From Olleya sediminilitoris (lineage in GTDB: Bacteria; Bacteroidota; Bacteroidia; Flavobacteriales; Flavobacteriaceae), in assembly GCF_016785945.1 (NCBI RefSeq), contig NZ_JAEMEF010000003.1:62001-126000 (forward strand): DNA of 64,000 nucleotides, read 5' to 3'. Position numbers and translations under genes: made by a program. Within the stretch, counting starts at the first letter, position 1. Each line of letters begins with the position of its first letter. This document shows, in pieces, positions 29,006-38,872 of this stretch. The notes under the pieces were generated by a model. That model was not told the DNA's origin and did not search any database. It worked only from the letters and a program-made list of their open reading frames with translations.

Positions 29006-30337
29006 ATGAAACAATTGGTGATTCTTGGAGCAGGAGAAAGTGGAGTAGGAACTGCGCTTTTAGGACAAGCAAAAGGGTTTCAGGTTTTTGTTTCGGATAA
29101 AGGAAAAATAAAAGAAAAATATAAAGAAGTTCTTATATATAATAAAATTGAATGGGAAGAAGAGCAACATACTGAAGCTAAACTATTAGCTGCAGATGTT
29201 GTTATGAAAAGTCCAGGAATTCCGGATAAAGTAGCTATAGTAAAGTTGCTTTTAAATAAAGGTGTGCCTGTCATTTCTGAAATTGAATTTGCAAATCAAT
29301 TTACCAACGCAACCATTGTTGCTATTACAGGTAGTAATGGTAAAACAACAACTGCAATGTTAACACATCACTTATTAAAACAAGAGTTGGATGTAGGTTT
29401 GGCTGGTAACATTGGTGATAGTTTTGCTAAACAAGTTTTAGAGCATAATTATAATAATTATGTTCTAGAGGTTAGTAGTTTTCAATTAGATGGTTGTTTT
29501 AAGTTTAAACCTAAAATTGCAATAATTACCAATATTGTACCAGATCATTTAGATCGATACGATTATGAGTTTGAAAATTACATAGCTTCAAAATTTAGAA
29601 TAACTCAAAACCAAACCAAAGAGGATGTTTTGATTTATGATGCAGATGATGAAGTGATTGCAAATTACATAAACAATAATGCCATTCAAGCCACAGTATT
29701 ACCGTTTTCAATTACAAAAAAAATAGAAAATGGTGCGTACTTGGATAAGGACAAAATAATAATAACAATAGATAATAATCAAATAATTATGCCGACAAAA
29801 AATATAGCTCTAGAAGGTAAACATAATATAAAAAATGCTATGGCTGCATCGACAGTTTCACATTTACTTAAAATAAGAAAACAAACCATACGTGAAAGTT
29901 TAGAAAACTTTCAGGGTGTGGAGCATCGTTTAGAAAACGTGTTAAAAATTAATAAAGTACAGTATATAAACGACTCTAAAGCAACAAATGTAAATGCTAC
30001 ATATTTTGCTTTAGATAGCGTGTCTGCTCCAACAGTCTGGATTGTTGGTGGTGTTGATAAAGGTAATGACTATAAAGAGTTGTATCCTTTTATTAACGAA
30101 AAAGTAAAAGCCATCATTTGTTTAGGTGTAGATAACCAAAAACTAATAGAGAATTTTGGTAATATGGTTGACGTTATTGTTGAAACACAGTTTATGAGCG
30201 AAGCTGTAAAAATAGCATACAAAATTGCCGAAGCTGGTGATAACGTATTATTATCTCCTGCTTGTGCAAGTTTTGATTTATTTGAAAATTACGAAGACAG
30301 AGGTCGTCAATTTAAGGAGGCAGTTAGAAGTTTATAA
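29006..30337 (+). CDS. murD: UDP-MurNAc-L-alanine--D-glutamate ligase
   Basis: MurD adds D-glutamate to UDP-MurNAc-L-Ala. The 443-residue protein begins with a Rossmann-like GAGESGVGTALL, has ATP loop TGSNGKTTT, LEVSSFQLD, and NDSKATNVNAT, all MurD marks. It starts one base after the mraY stop and ends 25 bases before ftsW. Confidence 0.97.
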   Translation: MKQLVILGAGESGVGTALLGQAKGFQVFVSDKGKIKEKYKEVLIYNKIEWEEEQHTEAKLLAADVVMKSPGIPDKVAIVKLLLNKGVPVISEIEFANQFTNATIVAITGSNGKTTTAMLTHHLLKQELDVGLAGNIGDSFAKQVLEHNYNNYVLEVSSFQLDGCFKFKPKIAIITNIVPDHLDRYDYEFENYIASKFRITQNQTKEDVLIYDADDEVIANYINNNAIQATVLPFSITKKIENGAYLDKDKIIITIDNNQIIMPTKNIALEGKHNIKNAMAASTVSHLLKIRKQTIRESLENFQGVEHRLENVLKINKVQYINDSKATNVNATYFALDSVSAPTVWIVGGVDKGNDYKELYPFINEKVKAIICLGVDNQKLIENFGNMVDVIVETQFMSEAVKIAYKIAEAGDNVLLSPACASFDLFENYEDRGRQFKEAVRSL

Positions 30338-30362
30338 TATTTATAGAGCGTATTAATATTAC

Positions 30363-31571
30363 ATGCAAAACACAATAATAAATAACATTAAAGGAGATAA
30401 ACTAATATGGGCAATTTCAGCTTTATTAGCAATATTTTCGTTTTTACCAGTATATAGTGCAGCCAGTAATTTGGCTTACATTGGTGGAGACGGAAGTACC
30501 TTTGCCTATTTTGTAAAGCATTTTATGCATTTGTTTTTAGGTTTTTCTATAATGTATGGAGTCCATAAAATACCTTACAGATATTTTCGTGGTTTATCAA
30601 TGGTTATGATGCCTGTTGTATTTGTTTTGCTAATTCTAACTATTTTACAAGGCACAACTATTGGAGGTGCAAATGCTAGTCGTTGGATAAGAATTCCGTT
30701 TGTAAATATGTCTTTTCAAACGTCTACTTTAGCAGCAGTAGTTTTAATGGTATACATCGCAAGATATTTATCAAAAATAAAAGATAAAAGTACCACGTTT
30801 AAAGAGTCTATTTTACCGTTATGGATTCCGGTATTTATCATATTAGCACTAATCCTTCCGTCTAACTTTTCAACAACAGCAATTATTTTTGTTATGGCTT
30901 GTGCGTTGTTGTTTTTGGGTGGTTATCCAATACGTTATTTGTTAGCTATGGGATTTGCTGGTTTAGTTGGCTTGACATTATTTGTTTTAGTAGCTAAAGC
31001 CTTTCCAGAAGTTATGCCAAATCGTGTAGATACTTGGATGAGTAGAATTGATAACTTTTTTAATGATGAAGATTCTAAAGGAGATTATCAAATCGAAAGA
31101 GCTAAAATAGCCATAGCATCAGGTGGTGTTGTTGGAGTTGGGTCAGGAAAAAGTATTCAAAAAAACTTTTTACCTCAATCGTCGTCAGATTTTATTTTTG
31201 CAATTATTGTTGAAGAATATGGGTTGATTGGTGGATTAGCTTTAATCATTTTGTACATGTGGTTGTTGTTTAGAATAATAATAGTTGCACAAAAAGCAGA
31301 TACCGTTTTTGGTAAACTATTAGTACTTGGTGTAGGGTTGCCAATCATTTTTCAAGCCATGATTAATATGGCAGTTGCTGTAGAGTTGTTTCCTGTTACA
31401 GGTCAAACCCTACCATTAATTAGTAGTGGAGGAACCAGTATTTGGATGACTTGTTTGGCAATTGGAGTTATACTTAGCGTAAGTGCTAAAAGAGAAGAAA
31501 TTAAATTAAAAGAAAAAAAATCTGATGCAGAAAATCCGTTAGAGGTTTTATCTGAAGCATTAGAAGATTAA
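30363..31571 (+). CDS. ftsW: Peptidoglycan glycosyltransferase FtsW
   Basis: FtsW is the SEDS-family polymerase that makes septal glycan strands together with FtsI. The 402-residue protein has about ten helices. It shows the segment [12 protein letters not shown], the conserved [10 protein letters not shown] and [13 protein letters not shown]. The C-terminus carries a charged cytoplasmic tail of about 35 residues. The position between murD and murG is standard. Confidence 0.96.
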   Translation: MQNTIINNIKGDKLIWAISALLAIFSFLPVYSAASNLAYIGGDGSTFAYFVKHFMHLFLGFSIMYGVHKIPYRYFRGLSMVMMPVVFVLLILTILQGTTIGGANASRWIRIPFVNMSFQTSTLAAVVLMVYIARYLSKIKDKSTTFKESILPLWIPVFIILALILPSNFSTTAIIFVMACALLFLGGYPIRYLLAMGFAGLVGLTLFVLVAKAFPEVMPNRVDTWMSRIDNFFNDEDSKGDYQIERAKIAIASGGVVGVGSGKSIQKNFLPQSSSDFIFAIIVEEYGLIGGLALIILYMWLLFRIIIVAQKADTVFGKLLVLGVGLPIIFQAMINMAVAVELFPVTGQTLPLISSGGTSIWMTCLAIGVILSVSAKREEIKLKEKKSDAENPLEVLSEALED

Positions 31572-31575
31572 TAAA

Positions 31576-32682
31576 GTGAAAAATAATAATAAAACATATA
31601 AAATTATTTTATCTGGTGGAGGTACTGGTGGTCACATCTATCCTGCTATTGCTATTGCTAACGAGCTTAAGTCGCGTTTTCCAGAATCTGAGTTTTTGTT
31701 TGTAGGAGCAAAAGATAGAATGGAAATGGAAAAAGTACCACAAGCAGGTTTTGACATAAAAGGTCTGTGGATTACTGGTATTGAACGTAAGTTGACATTA
31801 AAAAACATGATGTTTCCGTTTAAGTTAATCAGTAGTTTATGGGATGCCAGAAAAATAATAAAACAGTTCAAGCCTGATGTCGCTATTGGTACTGGTGGAT
31901 TTGCTAGTGGACCATTATTACAAGTGGCAGCTTTAAAAGGTATTCCTTGTTTAATACAAGAGCAAAACTCTTATCCTGGAATCACTAATAAATTGTTAGC
32001 TAAAAAAGTAGAAAAAGTTTGTGTTGCATATAGTGGTTTAGAACGTTTTTTTCCTAAACAAAAAATAATTAAAACAGGTAATCCTGTACGTCAAGATTTG
32101 TTGGATATAACCTCAAAAAGAGCAGAGGCTATCAAACATTTTAATTTAGTAGAAGGTAAACAAACACTTTTAGTGTTAGGCGGAAGTTTAGGAGCAAAAG
32201 CAATCAATGAATTGTTAGAGCGTGAACTAGATTATCTGCAAACTTTAAATCTGCAAATTATTTGGCAATGTGGTAAACTGTATTACCAAACATATAAGTT
32301 GTATGGTAATACTAAGCATGTACAAGTGCATCAATTTATTAATAAAATGGATTATGCTTATGCAGCAGCAGATTTTATTATTTCTAGAGCAGGAGCAAGT
32401 TCGGTTAGCGAGCTTTGTATTGTAGGTAAACCAGTTGTTTTTGTGCCTTCTCCTTATGTTGCAGAAGACCATCAAACTAAAAATGCTACAGCTATTGTTA
32501 AACAAAATGCAGCAGTTTTAATAGCTCAAGAAGATTTAAAAGTTGATTTTAAAAATAAATTTGGACAACTAGTTGCTTCCAAAGAAAAGCAAGAAGAATT
32601 AAGTAATAACATAAAAAAATTAGCCTTAGTAAATGCAACCAATCATATTGTTGATGAGGTTGAAAAATTGCTAAATAAATAA
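31576..32682 (+). CDS. murG: UDP-GlcNAc:lipid I transferase MurG
   Basis: MurG adds GlcNAc to lipid I to make lipid II at the inner face of the membrane. The 368-residue GT28 protein has [39 protein letters not shown] and [17 protein letters not shown], the acceptor and donor loops of the family. It starts with GTG four bases after ftsW, and its stop overlaps the murC start. Confidence 0.97.
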   Translation: MKNNNKTYKIILSGGGTGGHIYPAIAIANELKSRFPESEFLFVGAKDRMEMEKVPQAGFDIKGLWITGIERKLTLKNMMFPFKLISSLWDARKIIKQFKPDVAIGTGGFASGPLLQVAALKGIPCLIQEQNSYPGITNKLLAKKVEKVCVAYSGLERFFPKQKIIKTGNPVRQDLLDITSKRAEAIKHFNLVEGKQTLLVLGGSLGAKAINELLERELDYLQTLNLQIIWQCGKLYYQTYKLYGNTKHVQVHQFINKMDYAYAAADFIISRAGASSVSELCIVGKPVVFVPSPYVAEDHQTKNATAIVKQNAAVLIAQEDLKVDFKNKFGQLVASKEKQEELSNNIKKLALVNATNHIVDEVEKLLNK

Positions 32683-34034
32683 TGAATTTATCTAAAATAC
32701 ATAACATCTATTTTATTGGTATTGGAGGTATTGGTATGTCTGCAATTGCTCGCTATTTTAAAGCAAGTAATAAGCAGGTTTCTGGTTATGATAAAACTCA
32801 AACAGAAATTACTAATAGCTTACAAGATATAGGTATAGAGGTGGTTTTTGAAGATGAAATTGCTAATGTCCAGGTTAATTATTTAGATTCAGAAACTACG
32901 TTGGTCGTTTACACACCAGCTGTGCCTAAAACACACAGTCAATTAGTGTATTTTAAGGACAATGGATTTAAAGTTTTAAAACGATCAGAAATTTTAGGTG
33001 TTATAACACAAAACACTTACTGTTTAGCTGTAGCTGGTACTCATGGTAAAACAACAACGACAAGTATTTTAGGACATTTATTAAATGCTTGTGATGTGTC
33101 TTTAACTGCCTTTTTAGGTGGTATTAGCGAGAATTATAATTCTAATCTTATCCTTAATGGAAACGAGGTTAGTGTTGTTGAAGCAGATGAATTTGATCGT
33201 TCGTTTTTAACGCTAAGTCCAGATTTAGCTTGTATAACATCCATGGATGCAGATCATTTAGATATTTATGGTGATGCTTCAGAATTAATAAAAACTTTTG
33301 AAGATTTTTCAAAAAAATTAAAGCCTAACGGAAAGCTATTCGTTAAAAATGGATTGCCTTTAGATGGTATCACCTATGGTATTGAGGATGATGCAGATTA
33401 TTCAGCTCAAAATATAACCATCAAAAACGGAACCTATGTTTTTGACGTAAAGACACCAAAAGGTTTGTTTAAACAATTTCAGTTTAACTTACCAGGTAGA
33501 CATAACCTATCAAATGCTTTAGTGGCTTTAGCAATGTCAATGGAGTACGGAATACCTCATGATAAACTAATCCAAGCATTAGCAAGTTATAAAGGTGTAA
33601 AACGTAGGTTTACTTATCAAATTAAAACAGATGATTTGGTATTTATAGATGACTATGCACATCATCCAGAAGAGATTAACGCAGTCCATCAAGCTGTTAG
33701 AGAAATGTATCCAAACGATAAAGTTGTAGCTGTTTTTCAGCCACATTTGTTTTCTAGAACTCAAGATTTTGCTCAAGATTTTGCTAAAAGCTTAGCGCAA
33801 TTTGATCAAGTTATTTTATTGGATATTTATCCAGCAAGAGAGTTGCCTATTAAAGGCGTAACATCGGAATGGTTATTGAGTCTAATAGATAATAACAACA
33901 AACAATTAGTGTCTAAGGACACATTAATTAAAAATATAAAACAAAGTGACGCTAAAATTGTTTTAACAATTGGAGCAGGAGATATTGGAGCAGAAGTTTC
34001 AAAAATAAAACAAGCATTAATAAATGAAGATTAA
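32682..34034 (+). CDS. murC: UDP-MurNAc--L-alanine ligase
   Basis: MurC adds the first amino acid to UDP-MurNAc. The 450-residue protein has GIGGIGMSAIARYF at the start, ATP loop AGTHGKTTTTSIL, EADEFDRSF and FIDDYAHHPEEI. The start overlaps the murG stop by one base (TAATG), and the 3' end overlaps ftsQ by 11 bases. Confidence 0.97.
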   Translation: MNLSKIHNIYFIGIGGIGMSAIARYFKASNKQVSGYDKTQTEITNSLQDIGIEVVFEDEIANVQVNYLDSETTLVVYTPAVPKTHSQLVYFKDNGFKVLKRSEILGVITQNTYCLAVAGTHGKTTTTSILGHLLNACDVSLTAFLGGISENYNSNLILNGNEVSVVEADEFDRSFLTLSPDLACITSMDADHLDIYGDASELIKTFEDFSKKLKPNGKLFVKNGLPLDGITYGIEDDADYSAQNITIKNGTYVFDVKTPKGLFKQFQFNLPGRHNLSNALVALAMSMEYGIPHDKLIQALASYKGVKRRFTYQIKTDDLVFIDDYAHHPEEINAVHQAVREMYPNDKVVAVFQPHLFSRTQDFAQDFAKSLAQFDQVILLDIYPARELPIKGVTSEWLLSLIDNNNKQLVSKDTLIKNIKQSDAKIVLTIGAGDIGAEVSKIKQALINED

Positions 34035-34743
34035 CTGGAACTATATAAAAATGAGTGTCCTACTAATTTTAGTAGTGTTTTTGTATGCGTTTTCTTCAGT
34101 TAGAAATGCAAAAAGAGTGGTGTCTAAACCTCAAGTTGAATTTATAGGTAATAAAAACCTGTTTATCACGCATGAAGATGTTAGTAAGTTGTTAATACAA
34201 AATCAACAAGAGGTCAGTAACACATCTAAAGAAATTTTAGATTTGAACATCCTAGAAACAACACTTAACCAAAACCCAATGGTCCAGTATGCAGATGTTT
34301 ATGTAACTGTAACTGGTAATTTAATAGCAAAGGTTAAACAAAAAACGCCAATTGCTAGAGTAGTGACAGATGCGACTTACTATGTAGATAACAATGGTGG
34401 TTATATGCCATTATCAAAAAACTACACAGAGCGTGTCCCAATTGTCACTGGATTTATTAATAAAAAAGAGTTAAACAAGATTTATATAGTAGCATCAAAA
34501 ATTCAAGAAGACGAATTTTTAAAAAAACATGTTGTACAAATTCAACAAAACAAGAATAATACTATAGATCTTAAGTTAAGACAGTGTAATTTTGTAGTCC
34601 AATTAGGCAGTTTAGATCAGTTAGATAAAAAAGTTAACAATCTAAAAGCGTTTTATATTAAGGCTACAAAAGATAAAACCTTAAAAAATTACAGTAAAGT
34701 AAACTTACAATTTGGTAATCAAGTTGTTTGTACAAAAGCATAA
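34024..34743 (+). CDS. ftsQ: Cell division protein FtsQ
   Basis: The 239-residue protein has a short cytoplasmic N-terminus, one membrane helix (about 8-26) and a periplasmic POTRA domain beginning near residue 38 (VEFIGNKNLFITHEDV). FtsQ bridges early and late division proteins with FtsL and FtsB. Identity between phyla is low, so the call relies on topology, the POTRA pattern and its place before ftsA. It begins inside murC. Confidence 0.93.
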   Translation: MKINWNYIKMSVLLILVVFLYAFSSVRNAKRVVSKPQVEFIGNKNLFITHEDVSKLLIQNQQEVSNTSKEILDLNILETTLNQNPMVQYADVYVTVTGNLIAKVKQKTPIARVVTDATYYVDNNGGYMPLSKNYTERVPIVTGFINKKELNKIYIVASKIQEDEFLKKHVVQIQQNKNNTIDLKLRQCNFVVQLGSLDQLDKKVNNLKAFYIKATKDKTLKNYSKVNLQFGNQVVCTKA

Positions 34744-34746
34744 GTT

Positions 34747-36072
34747 ATGGAACAAAACTTGTCAGTAGGATTAGATATCGGAACCACAAAAATTGTGGCT
34801 ATGATAGGTCGTAAAAATGAATATGGTAAAGTCGAAATTTTAGGTATTGGTAAATCTAAAAGTTTGGGTGTACATCGTGGTGTTGTAAATAATATCACAC
34901 AAACCATTCAGTCTATACAACTAGCAATCCAAGAAGCAGAAGCTGCAGCAGCACTAAAAATAGAAGGTGTGACTGTTGGTATTGCAGGACAACATATTAG
35001 AAGTTTACAACATAGCGACTATATTACTAGACCAAATAGTGATACTGTAATTGACGATAATGATATAGACAGACTAATCAATCAAGTACATAAATTAGTC
35101 ATGCTTCCTGGTGAAGAAATTATTCATGTATTACCCCAAGAATATAAAATTGACGGTCAAGCCGAAATTAAAGAACCAATCGGTATGTATGGTGGACGTT
35201 TAGAAGCCAATTTTCATGTTGTTGTAGGTCAAGTCTCGTCTATCCGAAACATTGGACGTTGTGTACAAAGTTCAGGCTTGACATTAGAAGGAATCACTCT
35301 AGAGCCTCTTGCAAGTGCAAATGCAGTATTAAGTCAAGAAGAAAAAGAAGCTGGTGTTGCATTAATAGACATAGGTGGAGGTACAACAGATTTAGCAATT
35401 TTTAGAGACGGAATAATAAGACACACAGCTGTAATACCATTTGGAGGTAATGTTATAACTGAAGACATAAAAGAAGGGTGTTCTATTATAGAAAAACAAG
35501 CCGAACTATTAAAAATAAAATTTGGTAGTGCTTGGCCAGGAGAAAATAAAGACAATGAGATTGTCTCAATACCAGGATTAAGGGGACGTGATCCAAAAGA
35601 AATTACGCTTAAAAACTTGTCTAGAATAATACATGCAAGAGTTGTAGAAATTATTGAGCAAGTCTTTGTAGAAATAAAAAATTATGGACACGAAGAACAA
35701 AAAAAGAAATTAATTGCAGGTATAGTTTTAACAGGTGGAGGAAGCCAATTAAAGCATTTAAAGCAATTAGTAGAATATATTACTGGTATGGACACCAGAA
35801 TTGGGTATCCAAACGAGCATCTTGCTGGAGATAGTGATGATGCTATCACAAGTCCATTATTTGCAACAGCAGTAGGATTAGTTATGGATGGACTAAAACG
35901 CCAAGACCGTATCAAAATTGAAGAAAAAATTGAAGAACAAATACAAGAAGTAAAAGAGGCAAATCAAGAAATGCCAGAAGAAGAAAAAATAGAACCACCA
36001 AAAAAACGAAGAAAATCGTTTTTAGAGACGTTTACTGATAAAGTCAAAGACTTTTTAGATAACGCAGAGTAA
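34747..36072 (+). CDS. ftsA: Cell division protein FtsA
   Basis: FtsA is an actin-like ATPase that ties FtsZ to the membrane. The 441-residue protein has VGLDIGTTKIVAMIG, a 1C subdomain with GVTVGIAGQHI, IDIGGGTTDLAIF and VLTGGGSQLKHL. After an acidic linker, the last 20 residues (KSFLETFTDKVKDFLDN) form the amphipathic membrane-binding helix. It starts three bases after ftsQ and is followed by a 72-base gap with a hairpin before ftsZ. Confidence 0.97.
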   Translation: MEQNLSVGLDIGTTKIVAMIGRKNEYGKVEILGIGKSKSLGVHRGVVNNITQTIQSIQLAIQEAEAAAALKIEGVTVGIAGQHIRSLQHSDYITRPNSDTVIDDNDIDRLINQVHKLVMLPGEEIIHVLPQEYKIDGQAEIKEPIGMYGGRLEANFHVVVGQVSSIRNIGRCVQSSGLTLEGITLEPLASANAVLSQEEKEAGVALIDIGGGTTDLAIFRDGIIRHTAVIPFGGNVITEDIKEGCSIIEKQAELLKIKFGSAWPGENKDNEIVSIPGLRGRDPKEITLKNLSRIIHARVVEIIEQVFVEIKNYGHEEQKKKLIAGIVLTGGGSQLKHLKQLVEYITGMDTRIGYPNEHLAGDSDDAITSPLFATAVGLVMDGLKRQDRIKIEEKIEEQIQEVKEANQEMPEEEKIEPPKKRRKSFLETFTDKVKDFLDNAE

Positions 36073-36091
36073 TTTAAATAATAATACAATA

Positions 36092-36109
36092 AGCGATGTA
36101 TGTATCGCT
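36092..36109 (+). promoter_or_regulatory. Small hairpin between ftsA and ftsZ
   Basis: AGCGAT and ATCGCT form a perfect 6-bp stem with loop GTATGT, 36 bases before the ftsZ ATG. There is no T-run, so it is not a classic terminator. It might affect transcript processing or the FtsA:FtsZ ratio. Confidence 0.35.
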
Positions 36110-36144
36110 AGAATAATAATAATTGATCCAGTAAAATAGAATTT

Positions 36145-38130
36145 ATGAGCAGCAACAACGAATTCGAAAACATAGCATTTGACCTACCTAAAAACCAATC
36201 TAACGTCATTAAGGTTATTGGTGTTGGAGGAGGTGGAAGTAACGCAATCAACCACATGTTCTTACAAGGCATTAAAGGGGTTGATTTTGTTATTTGTAAT
36301 ACAGATGCACAAGCATTACAAAATAGTGGTGTACCAAACAAAATTCAATTAGGTTTAAATTTAACAGAAGGACTTGGTGCAGGAGCCAATCCAAACGTAG
36401 GAGAACAATCTGCTGTAGAGAGTTTTGATGACATCCAACGTATGTTAGATACCAATACAAAAATGATCTTCATTACAGCCGGAATGGGTGGAGGAACAGG
36501 TACAGGAGCAGCACCAATAATTGCTAAAATGGCTAAAGATTTAGACATTTTGACTGTTGGTATTGTTACTATGCCTTTTCAATTTGAGGGAAAAATGCGT
36601 AATGAGCAAGCTCAAGAAGGTATCGAAAAACTTCGTAAAGAAGTAGATTCGTTAGTAGTTATAAATAACAATAAACTTCGTGAAGTTTATGGTAACCTTG
36701 GTTTTAAAGCTGGTTTCTCTAAAGCTGACGAGGTGTTATCCACTGCAGCACGTGGTATTGCAGAAGTAATAACACATCACTATACACAAAACATAGATTT
36801 ACGTGATGCTAAAACAGTATTAAGTAATAGTGGTACAGCTATTATGGGTTCTGCATCTGCATCAGGTCAAAATCGTGCTCATGAAGCAATATCAAAAGCA
36901 TTAGATTCGCCTTTATTAAACGATAATAAAATTACAGGAGCCAAAAACGTATTGTTGCTAATCGTTTCTGGTGCTCAAGAAATTACTATCGATGAAATAG
37001 GAGAAATTAATGACCACATTCAAAATGAAGCTGGTCATGGTGCAAACATTATCATGGGTGTTGGTGAGGACGAAAATCTTGAAGAATCAATTTCTGTAAC
37101 GATTATTGCTACAGGTTTTGATGTAGAACAACAAAATGAAATTTCTAATACCGAAACTAAAAAAGTAATTCATGCTTTGGAAGACGACCAAAACATGGAA
37201 CAAGATTTAACTAAAAAGCCTAACGTACCAGCTTCAAAAATAGTTGCAAGTCAACCAGTAATTAAGCCAGAGCCACCTAAAGCAATTGTAAAACATACTT
37301 TAGATGTTGATGAAGAAACTGAAGATCAATTATCAAATATAGAAATAGCTCAGGTGAACAGTCAAAACCGAACAGCACCAAATAATGATGTTATTCCAAC
37401 AACTGAAGCCTTAAAAAATATTGATGTTAATTTTACGCAGGTTGATCCTTTAGTAGATGAGAATGCACAATTTAATATTACAAGCACTAATGCTGTAAAA
37501 CAAAAAATAGACGACATTCCACAAGAGCAAAAACAGCAAATAACTTTAAGTTTTGATATGCCTATATCAGAGCCAGAAGCTACACCAGTTGTTGAAGAGG
37601 AAAAACCAGTGATTTTAGATTTATCAGAAGAGGTTAGTAACATTGATGTTAATGATTTTGTAGAAGTGACTCCAACTGTTCAAAGCAATCAAACGGAAGA
37701 AGTTAGATATACTTTAGACGATTTTGAAGAAGAAGAAATTGTTGTAAACAAAACTAATCAGTCTAAACCTAAGGTAGAAGAAGATGTAGTGTTTGAGAAA
37801 AAAGTGGTTGTAAACGAAGAGGTTAAAATAGAAGAAATTTTACCAGAGGTCGAAACAGAAGTAGACCCAATGAATACACCGATTTCAGAATTGTTAAAAA
37901 GCAGAGCTGATGAGCGTAGAAAGAAAATGAAAAACTTCAATCACAAATTTAATAGTTCTAAAATTGAAGATATCGAGAAAATTCCAGCTTATAAACGTCA
38001 AGGTTTAGAGTTAGAAAATAGACAACATTCTTCAGATAATAATATTTCTAGAACATCTTTAGGTGTAGATGATAATGATGATATTCAATTAAGAAGTAAT
38101 AATTCATTTTTACATGATAATGTAGATTAA
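36145..38130 (+). CDS. ftsZ: Cell division GTPase FtsZ with long C-terminal extension
   Basis: FtsZ polymerises into the division ring. Residues 1 to about 340 form the GTPase core, with VGGGGSNAINHM and the tubulin signature GGTGTGAAP. A linker of about 270 acidic, Gln/Val-rich residues follows. The conserved tail peptide IPAYKR, which binds FtsA and other partners, lies at about 613-618. It is followed by 43 more residues with several Asp/Asn runs, so it is not at the extreme C-terminus. At 661 residues the protein is much longer than E. coli FtsZ (383), which is common in flavobacteria. Confidence 0.97.
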   Translation: MSSNNEFENIAFDLPKNQSNVIKVIGVGGGGSNAINHMFLQGIKGVDFVICNTDAQALQNSGVPNKIQLGLNLTEGLGAGANPNVGEQSAVESFDDIQRMLDTNTKMIFITAGMGGGTGTGAAPIIAKMAKDLDILTVGIVTMPFQFEGKMRNEQAQEGIEKLRKEVDSLVVINNNKLREVYGNLGFKAGFSKADEVLSTAARGIAEVITHHYTQNIDLRDAKTVLSNSGTAIMGSASASGQNRAHEAISKALDSPLLNDNKITGAKNVLLLIVSGAQEITIDEIGEINDHIQNEAGHGANIIMGVGEDENLEESISVTIIATGFDVEQQNEISNTETKKVIHALEDDQNMEQDLTKKPNVPASKIVASQPVIKPEPPKAIVKHTLDVDEETEDQLSNIEIAQVNSQNRTAPNNDVIPTTEALKNIDVNFTQVDPLVDENAQFNITSTNAVKQKIDDIPQEQKQQITLSFDMPISEPEATPVVEEEKPVILDLSEEVSNIDVNDFVEVTPTVQSNQTEEVRYTLDDFEEEEIVVNKTNQSKPKVEEDVVFEKKVVVNEEVKIEEILPEVETEVDPMNTPISELLKSRADERRKKMKNFNHKFNSSKIEDIEKIPAYKRQGLELENRQHSSDNNISRTSLGVDDNDDIQLRSNNSFLHDNVD

Positions 38131-38150
38131 TTCTTAAGTATTAATTTATT

Positions 38151-38190
38151 AAAAAGCCAAAAAGCTTACTTAAGCTTTTTGGCTTTTTAT
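38151..38190 (+). terminator. Terminator of the dcw cluster
   Basis: AAAAAGCCAAAAAGCTTA pairs with TAAGCTTTTTGGCTTTTT across a 2-base loop, giving a very long stem with a T-rich end. It follows the ftsZ stop by 20 bases and marks the end of the cluster. Confidence 0.92.
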
Positions 38191-38208
38191 TTGTGTAAAT
38201 TTATCTCT

Positions 38209-38229
38209 TGACTATGTTAAGTATAGTCA
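38209..38229. promoter_or_regulatory. Dyad upstream of the YqeY-like gene
   Basis: TGACTAT and ATAGTCA form a perfect 7-bp inverted repeat around GTTAAGT. It lies about 20 bases upstream of a near-consensus -7 box (TATCTTCG at 38250-38257), where a regulator could bind. Confidence 0.3.
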
Positions 38230-38277
38230 GTAAAATAATAACAATTTAGTATCTTCGTATTTCAAAACAATATTACA

Positions 38278-38727
38278 ATGAGTTTATCTAAAGATATAAT
38301 GACAGCCTTAAAAGAGGCAATGAAAAGTAAAGATGCAGTAGCGTTAACAGCTTTAAGAGCAGTAAAATCTGCTATATTATTAGCGCAAACAGAAAGTGGA
38401 GCTAAACAAGAATTGACAGAAGAGCAAGAGCTTAAAATTTTACAAAAGCAAGTAAAGCAACGTAAGGATAGTGCTGCAATATTTTTAGATCAAGGACGCG
38501 AAGATTTAGCTGCGCCAGAATTAGCAGAAGCTGAGGTTATAAGTCAGTTTTTACCTGAAGCAATGGGTGTTGAAGAAATCACAGCAGTTGTAGAGCAAAT
38601 TATTGCTAGCATTGGTGCAGAAGGCATGAAAGATATGGGTAAAGTAATGGGAATGGTTAGTGGACAGCTAGCTGGTAAGGCAGATGGAAAAACCATTTCA
38701 ACAATAGTAAAAGCTAAGTTGGCTTAA
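38278..38727 (+). CDS. GatB/YqeY domain protein
   Basis: The 149-residue cytoplasmic protein is YqeY-like over its full length, with LRAVKSAILLAQTE near the start and the helical domain shared with the C-terminus of GatB. The family has been linked by similarity to tRNA amidotransferases, but stand-alone members have no proven reaction. Its place directly after ftsZ is common in flavobacteria. A terminator separates it from ftsZ, so it has its own promoter. Confidence 0.9.
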   Translation: MSLSKDIMTALKEAMKSKDAVALTALRAVKSAILLAQTESGAKQELTEEQELKILQKQVKQRKDSAAIFLDQGREDLAAPELAEAEVISQFLPEAMGVEEITAVVEQIIASIGAEGMKDMGKVMGMVSGQLAGKADGKTISTIVKAKLA

Positions 38728-38774
38728 TTAAGAAGATAAATATATTGTAAGCTTCTTCTGGAGTTTTATAATTT

Positions 38775-38812
38775 AAACCTCATTGAATAATTTAATTTCA
38801 ATGAGGTTTTTT
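38775..38812 (+). terminator. Terminator after the YqeY-like gene
   Basis: AAACCTCATTGAA pairs with TTCAATGAGGTTT around an AT-rich loop and is followed by a T-run. Confidence 0.88.
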
Positions 38813-38826
38813 TGTTTTTAAAAACA

Positions 38827-38855
38827 TTTGTGTTAGTAATTAAAATGGTATTTTG
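38827..38855 (+). promoter_or_regulatory. Candidate promoter of the MtfA-like gene
   Basis: TTTG at 38827-38830 is followed after 18 bases by TATTTTG, which differs from TAnnTTTG by one missing base. The start codon lies 17 bases downstream. Confidence 0.4.
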
Positions 38856-38872
38856 TTCTATAAAAAAATATA

